From Patescibacteria group bacterium UBA3291 (lineage in GTDB: Bacteria > Patescibacteriota > Gracilibacteria > Absconditabacterales > Absconditicoccaceae), in the NCBI GenBank assembly GCA_002361595.1, contig DETJ01000051.1, forward strand, positions 1 through 8,621: 8,621 nt of DNA, in the 5' to 3' direction. A program made the position numbers and the translations under genes. The notes beneath the pieces were generated by a model. It made no database searches, was not told where the DNA came from, and was given only the letters and a program-made list of their open reading frames with translations. This document shows positions 5,993 through 8,621 of the stretch, one piece after another (within the stretch, counting starts at the first letter, position 1; each line of letters starts with the position of its first letter).

Positions 5993-6023
5993 AATGAGGA
6001 TATCAAACATTCATATCCTCATT
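5993..6023. terminator. Bidirectional terminator between the GNAT and 93-aa genes
   Basis: A perfect 11-bp stem AATGAGGATAT/ATATCCTCATT (5993-6003/6013-6023) with a 9-nt loop, flanked by A's on the left and by ATAATTTTTT on the right, so it can stop transcription from both sides. The TGA stop of the minus-strand gene (6003-6005) starts in its loop. Confidence 0.85.
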
Positions 6024-6284
6024 ATAATTTTTTCCTGTTAAATCAAAGATGGTATCTCTTTGGGCTTGGGTTGGTCCTTTAAAGTAATGACCAACAACAA
6101 ATCCTTCTTCCATGAGATCTGTATTATTACGATAAAGCATCCATCCCCTTGATAATAGAGCATCCTTGAAGTCTTGAAAGATGGGATTATACCCATAACG
6201 TTCCATTACAATTTCTACTGCTTTATCTGAGTGATCAGCACAGTAGAATACTTTACCTTCTGGTGATAACCAATAATTTTTCAT
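6003..6284 (-). CDS. Small soluble protein of unknown function, TGA stop inside its terminator
   Basis: A 93-residue protein, no membrane segment, rich in aromatic residues: KNYWLSPEGKVFYCADHSD at the start, then a helical stretch, SRGWMLYRN in the middle and TQAQRDTIFDLTGKNY near the end. No family was recognised with confidence. All seven glycines are GGN. The stop is TGA (plus-strand TCA at 6003-6005), located in the terminator hairpin. If it were read as Gly, the frame would run 48 further codons, including another TGA, to TAA at 5856-5858, antisense to the GNAT gene, which is implausible. The gene therefore uses the standard code. ATG 6284 is about 30 nt from a TTGACA/TATTCT promoter; no strong Shine-Dalgarno. 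Confidence 0.8.
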   Translation of the reverse strand: MKNYWLSPEGKVFYCADHSDKAVEIVMERYGYNPIFQDFKDALLSRGWMLYRNNTDLMEEGFVVGHYFKGPTQAQRDTIFDLTGKNYNEDMNV

Positions 6285-6312
6285 ACGCTTTTAGTTTTTA
6301 TTTCCTACGTTG

Positions 6313-6341
6313 AGAATAAATATTTTATACATTAATGTCAA
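6313..6341 (-). promoter_or_regulatory. Promoter of the 93-aa gene
   Basis: On the minus strand a consensus TTGACA (6341-6336), 17-bp spacer and TATTCT (6318-6313). Confidence 0.8.
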
Positions 6342-6361
6342 TAGATATCTAAAAAATCTGA

Positions 6362-6394
6362 AAAAAGGAGTTCAAAGATTCTGAACTCCTTTTT
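6362..6394 (-). terminator. Intrinsic terminator after the 194-aa gene
   Basis: A perfect 13-bp stem AAAAAGGAGTTCA/TGAACTCCTTTTT (6362-6374/6382-6394), 7-nt loop. It lies 11 bp past the TAA of the 194-aa gene; the A/T ends make it potentially bidirectional. Confidence 0.9.
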
Positions 6395-6405
6395 GATTTG
6401 TTGCT

Positions 6406-6990
6406 TTAACAAAGATCGTCATGGCATCTTTGAGGTTCCCAATAAGTCATATCTTCTAGTTTATTACCTCTTTCTTTGGCATTTCTGTCGAACAACAAGC
6501 AAACCTCTACTTTGGCGAAGAATCGACTAAATGCGTGTTCATTCTCGCTGTCAATGACATCACCCCAACTATTACTATTCAGGATTGCATCGATCTTAGG
6601 AATGAGTTTTTCGATATACTCTTTGGTCCACTCGCATTGTTCATTACAGATTTTAGAATTCCAGTTTTCCTCGAATTTATCAAGAGCTGTTTTCGCATAG
6701 TCTCTCAGATCAGCAAGAGCATCAATAGTATAAATCTGATGGTCCCCAGCTAACAGTTTCTTGCGATAATACTGCTCAATGTAGCTTCTGATGAGCCATT
6801 CCTCGAAGAAAACATTCTTCTTTTTGAGAGTCTCATTCTCCTCCTTGAGAGTCTTGTTCTCGGTCCCCATAGCAAAGTTAATCTTCTCTATGATGTCGTT
6901 GGAAACTGTAGCTTCTTCTCGACGGCGCCCAAGAAAGAAACCTGCAACTAAGGCAACAATGATAACAAAAATAAAAAATCCTACAATCAT
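6406..6990 (-). CDS. Membrane-anchored coiled-coil protein, unknown family, standard code
   Basis: A 194-residue protein. Residues 2-19 are a membrane anchor (VGFFIFVIIVALVAGFFLG) followed by RRR, which predicts a cytoplasmic body. Residues about 30-60 form a short Glu/Lys/Asn coiled coil (ENKTLKEENETLKKKN). The remainder is a mixed helical domain with several Cys (ICNEQCEW, VCLLF, RCHDDLC), some possibly metal-binding. The closest general layout is a DivIVA- or YtxH-like small membrane coiled-coil protein, but no family match is claimed. ATG 6990 is 7 nt from AAAGGG in the AAAGAAAGGG leader. All seven glycines are GGN and the stop is TAA. It has its own promoter (module II) and terminator. 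Confidence 0.85.
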   Translation of the reverse strand: MIVGFFIFVIIVALVAGFFLGRRREEATVSNDIIEKINFAMGTENKTLKEENETLKKKNVFFEEWLIRSYIEQYYRKKLLAGDHQIYTIDALADLRDYAKTALDKFEENWNSKICNEQCEWTKEYIEKLIPKIDAILNSNSWGDVIDSENEHAFSRFFAKVEVCLLFDRNAKERGNKLEDMTYWEPQRCHDDLC

Positions 6991-7040
6991 AATTTCACCC
7001 TTTCTTTTTTGTTAAGTTTGACATTTTGTTATTTAATAGT

Positions 7041-7069
7041 ATTATATATATTTGACTATAAAATTTCAA
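7041..7069 (-). promoter_or_regulatory. Promoter of the 194-aa gene (module II copy)
   Basis: On the minus strand TTGAAA (7069-7064), 17-bp spacer, TATAAT (7046-7041). The flanking ATTGAAATTTTATAGT and the leader AACAAAATGTCAAA..AAAGAAAGGG match the module at 3178-3246. Confidence 0.85.
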
Positions 7070-7126
7070 TACTATTAGAAATAAAATAATCTGATTAAAA
7101 TTAGGGTAAAAAACCGTAAAAATATA

Positions 7127-7155
7127 TTGAATTTCCTTTATTAAATGATTATATA
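7127..7155 (+). promoter_or_regulatory. Promoter of the 85-aa gene
   Basis: TTGAAT (7127-7132), 17-bp spacer, TATATA (7150-7155), divergent from the module II promoter 58 bp to the left. The leader contains AATAAACAAAACAACAAA like other island genes but no AAAGAAAGG. Confidence 0.7.
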
Positions 7156-7199
7156 TTGACTAATAAACAAAACAACAAACCCCAAAAAACAAAAAGTAT

Positions 7200-7457
7200 A
7201 TGGCTAGATCAAAAAAGAGGCTTCATATGCTCCAAGAAAGGAGGAGGAAGCAAAAAATTAGAAGAGAAGAACAGCTCGAGAAGTGTCAATCGAGGAGAGA
7301 GACCTCAGGTATCGAAAACAGCTTTGAAAGGCTGAAGAGACGCAGAAAGTCACATCGGAAACTTGTGAGAGAAGCGATTATTCGTTTCTTTGTTTGCATC
7401 GCTGCTTTTATTGCAGTCTGTTACTTCATTGCCAAGTTTATCGCTGACAAGATTTAA
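7200..7457 (+). CDS. Small basic tail-anchored membrane protein, standard code
   Basis: An 85-residue protein. Residues 1-57 are extremely rich in Arg and Lys, with clusters such as RRRKQKIRR and RLKRRRKSHRK. Residues about 61-81 form a C-terminal membrane helix (RFFVCIAAFIAVCYFIAKFI). The basic part would face the cytoplasm by the positive-inside rule and could bind nucleic acid or acidic phospholipids; this is inference. It has no in-frame TGA, one GGN glycine and a TAA stop that overlaps the terminator stem. ATG 7200 has no clear Shine-Dalgarno. The base composition of the Arg stretch (AGA/AGG, CGC, CGG) differs from native genes. Confidence 0.78.
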   Translation: MARSKKRLHMLQERRRKQKIRREEQLEKCQSRRETSGIENSFERLKRRRKSHRKLVREAIIRFFVCIAAFIAVCYFIAKFIADKI

Positions 7458-7484
7458 GCTAGGGATTTATCTCTAGCTTTTTTT
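7456..7484 (+). terminator. Intrinsic terminator of the 85-aa gene
   Basis: Stem AAGCTAGGG/CTCTAGCTT (7456-7464/7471-7479, one G-U), loop ATTTAT, then a T run. It overlaps the TAA stop. Confidence 0.9.
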
Positions 7485-7489
7485 GTGAT

Positions 7490-7519
7490 AAAAAAATCCC
7501 TCCGTGAAACACTGGAGGG
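7490..7519 (-). terminator. Terminator of the orphan RNA
   Basis: On the minus strand CCCTCC/GGAGGG (plus 7514-7519/7498-7503) with a 10-nt loop, followed by A and seven T's. It converges with the terminator of the 85-aa gene, about 6 bp away. Confidence 0.9.
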
Positions 7520-7658
7520 AAACAGAGACTCAGAATGTATACTGGCACGCGTAGTTTCAGAGAATGGCTGCTACCAAGCCAACCCACATTCTTTCACTGT
7601 CTCTGAAGACGAACTTTCCTTAACGCCATTATGGGAGAAGGACCGGTTCATCTAAGGT
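7490..7658 (-). ncRNA. Orphan structured non-coding RNA, about 170 nt
   Basis: The minus strand has a promoter, no ORF of note and a terminator, which define a free-standing transcript. Its 5' domain pairs AGA/TCT and GAAC/GTTC (7611-7614/7646-7649), then TCCTT/AAGGA (7617-7621/7638-7642), then CCA/TGG. The central domain is closed by CAGAGAC/GTCTCTG (7523-7529/7599-7605), continues with AGAATG/CATTCT (7532-7537/7587-7592) and contains an inner TGGCT/AGCCA hairpin (7565-7569/7577-7581). The 3' end is a G/C-rich terminator. It does not match SRP RNA, RNase P, tmRNA or 6S RNA as far as can be recalled. No gene lies downstream on this strand before 6990, so it is not a cis riboswitch. G/C content is well above the flanks. 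Confidence 0.75.
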
Positions 7659-7664
7659 GACTTT

Positions 7665-7692
7665 ATTATAAAGATTTGACATTGTATTTCAA
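7665..7692 (-). promoter_or_regulatory. Promoter of the orphan RNA (module I copy)
   Basis: On the minus strand TTGAAA (7692-7687), 16-bp spacer, TATAAT (7670-7665). Its surroundings TTAATCTTGAAATA..AATGTCAAAT resemble TTAATCTTGAAATA..AATGTTAAAT at 1772-1798, linking the RNA to the island A units. Confidence 0.8.
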
Positions 7693-7707
7693 GATTAATC
7701 AAATTAG

Positions 7708-8621
7708 TTATCTCTCTAATTCATATACAACAATTGCTCAGATTTGCTCTCATTGATAAGATATAATAAATCTATGTTTTAGTATCCCTGGGAAACCTGG
7801 ACGAGGATGATCTATCTTTTCGACATCACATTTATCTATATATATGTCAGATAATTTAATTCAATTGATATCTCAATGGTTTAGTTTATCTATTTTCCCG
7901 ATCTTGAATGCATTGAGATATGACTCTTTTTGAGAACATTTGAAATTATATTTTTTGTACAGCATATGGAGAGCTATATACATTACTTCAGCAGGCTGAA
8001 TGATTTTATGGTCAATCGAATCGATAAATAATGGGAATTTACTTCATACAGTTTTTTCTCTTTCTCGTGGATCATTTACCCAATTATCATATTCTTTATT
8101 TAGCATAAATTTATCTGCTTTCTCTCAATGAGTGATATGTTTAGAGAATTCTCAATTAACAGAAAATAGGATGAAACTTCCTCCCCCACTCTGAGCTACT
8201 CACTCATTTATCAGCTTTATTAAGTATGTTTCAATATTCTTTTCTTTTATCCTTTCTCCGGTTGGTGATCCTGTCGTGAATTGCATTGGAATAAGTTGAT
8301 AAGACTGATTTGGAGTCTTTTTGATAATAAAATCCATGTCAGTTTTTTTCTCCATATCGTCTTTGTATCCTGCAAGCTTCAAATATGAACTTTCTATTCA
8401 TACTTTTTCTCTTATCTGATTTTCCATTCTAATCGCAACTTCTGCAAAAATATTTTCACTCAATGTTCATACATTCTTCAATTTCTGTAATTTATCTCAC
8501 AAAAGGTATTGATAAGTAGATGTAGTATAAGCTACTATTTGCTGTAAATATAGCAAAACATCTTTCGCAGGTCACTGAAACTCCCTTTCCAACTTTCTTA
8601 TCTCGTTTGCCAATGAATTGA
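7708..8621 (-). CDS. Native protein of unknown family, possible PD-(D/E)XK-like core, 5' end outside window, UGA=Gly
   Basis: On the minus strand one frame is open from the window edge to TAA at 7708-7710 (304 codons) if TGA is Gly; about 12 of 21 glycines are TGA. The N-terminal part present is helical (LANEIRKLEREF, a ten-residue-spaced Leu/Tyr pattern). In the middle DMDFIIKK is followed by YQLIPMQFTTGSPTGERI, a strand-turn-strand pattern with Asp and then Gln that recalls PD-(D/E)XK nucleases (D, then E/Q-x-K), although the Lys is not in the usual place. The C-terminus is beta-rich, ending IGAIVVYELER. The nuclease idea is weak; family not recognised. Under the standard code only fragments would be seen, such as 8200-8382. 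Confidence 0.75.

Larger units (their letters stand above)
5993..7692. other. Island B: standard-code units plus orphan RNA
   Basis: Between the GNAT gene and the native 3'-terminal gene lie two minus-strand genes (93 and 194 aa), one plus-strand gene (85 aa) and a minus-strand structured RNA. Each has its own promoter and a terminator hairpin. None of the three genes contains in-frame TGA, and the 93-aa gene ends in TGA. Promoter modules match those of island A. No mobility gene was seen. Limits are the first hairpin and the last promoter. Confidence 0.65.

Noticed and set aside
5825..6010. Minus-strand open frame under the GNAT gene
   Set aside because: Antisense to a conserved acetyltransferase, crosses the bidirectional terminator and has no start signals.
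6476..7015. Several plus-strand open frames opposite the 194-aa gene
   Set aside because: They overlap each other and a minus-strand gene that has a promoter, Shine-Dalgarno, membrane anchor and terminator.
7490..7658. SRP RNA, 6S RNA, tmRNA or a riboswitch
   Set aside because: AGCAGCC on the minus strand recalls SRP RNA, but the GGTCCGGAAGG half is absent; the 5' and 3' ends do not pair as in 6S; there is no tRNA-like end as in tmRNA, and no downstream gene for a riboswitch.

Overview
The window comes from a bacterium that reads UGA as glycine (translation table 25), the code of Gracilibacteria (BD1-5) and Absconditabacteria (SR1) within the Candidate Phyla Radiation. This is visible directly. 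Five genes (ftsH 3' end, a PSP1/RicT-family gene, a TPR gene, a GNAT acetyltransferase and a 3'-terminal unknown) are continuous only if in-frame TGA is sense. TGA also falls at invariant glycines: the FtsH segments RRGHALG and LLGGRASEE, and both RxxGxG glycines of the GNAT acetyl-CoA loop. All five genes end in TAA. The sequence does not separate the two phyla.

Layout: 3-1620, native ftsH end and PSP1 gene. 1629-4227, island A: a tRNA-like gene with a shortened anticodon arm, then six small genes (98, 135, 103, 101, 35 and 129 aa), most with their own sigma70-like promoter, A-rich leader and intrinsic terminator. 4232-5976, a native TPR/GNAT operon. 5993-7692, island B: three more small genes (93, 194 and 85 aa) and an orphan structured RNA, each with its own promoter and a terminator. 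7708-8621, the 3' part of a native gene on the minus strand.

The main observation is that the islands follow a different genetic code from the genes around them. By hand count, TGA encodes about 52 of 82 glycines in the native genes and 0 of about 43 in the nine island genes. Two island genes (3254-3559 and 6003-6284) end in TGA inside the hairpin of their own terminator. If UGA were read as Gly there, their mRNAs would have no stop codon. Island genes often carry an AAAGAAAGG Shine-Dalgarno, while the native genes have no visible one. Two promoter/leader modules recur among island units, including the orphan RNA. The islands therefore look like single-gene cassettes acquired from a standard-code donor (another CPR lineage, a phage or a plasmid) and placed in intergenic gaps of a recoded genome. 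An interleaved chimeric assembly is less likely but must be excluded.

Most cassette proteins are small. Six of nine have a membrane segment and none has a clear enzymatic function; one resembles DUF6440. No transposase, integrase, CRISPR array or replication gene is visible.
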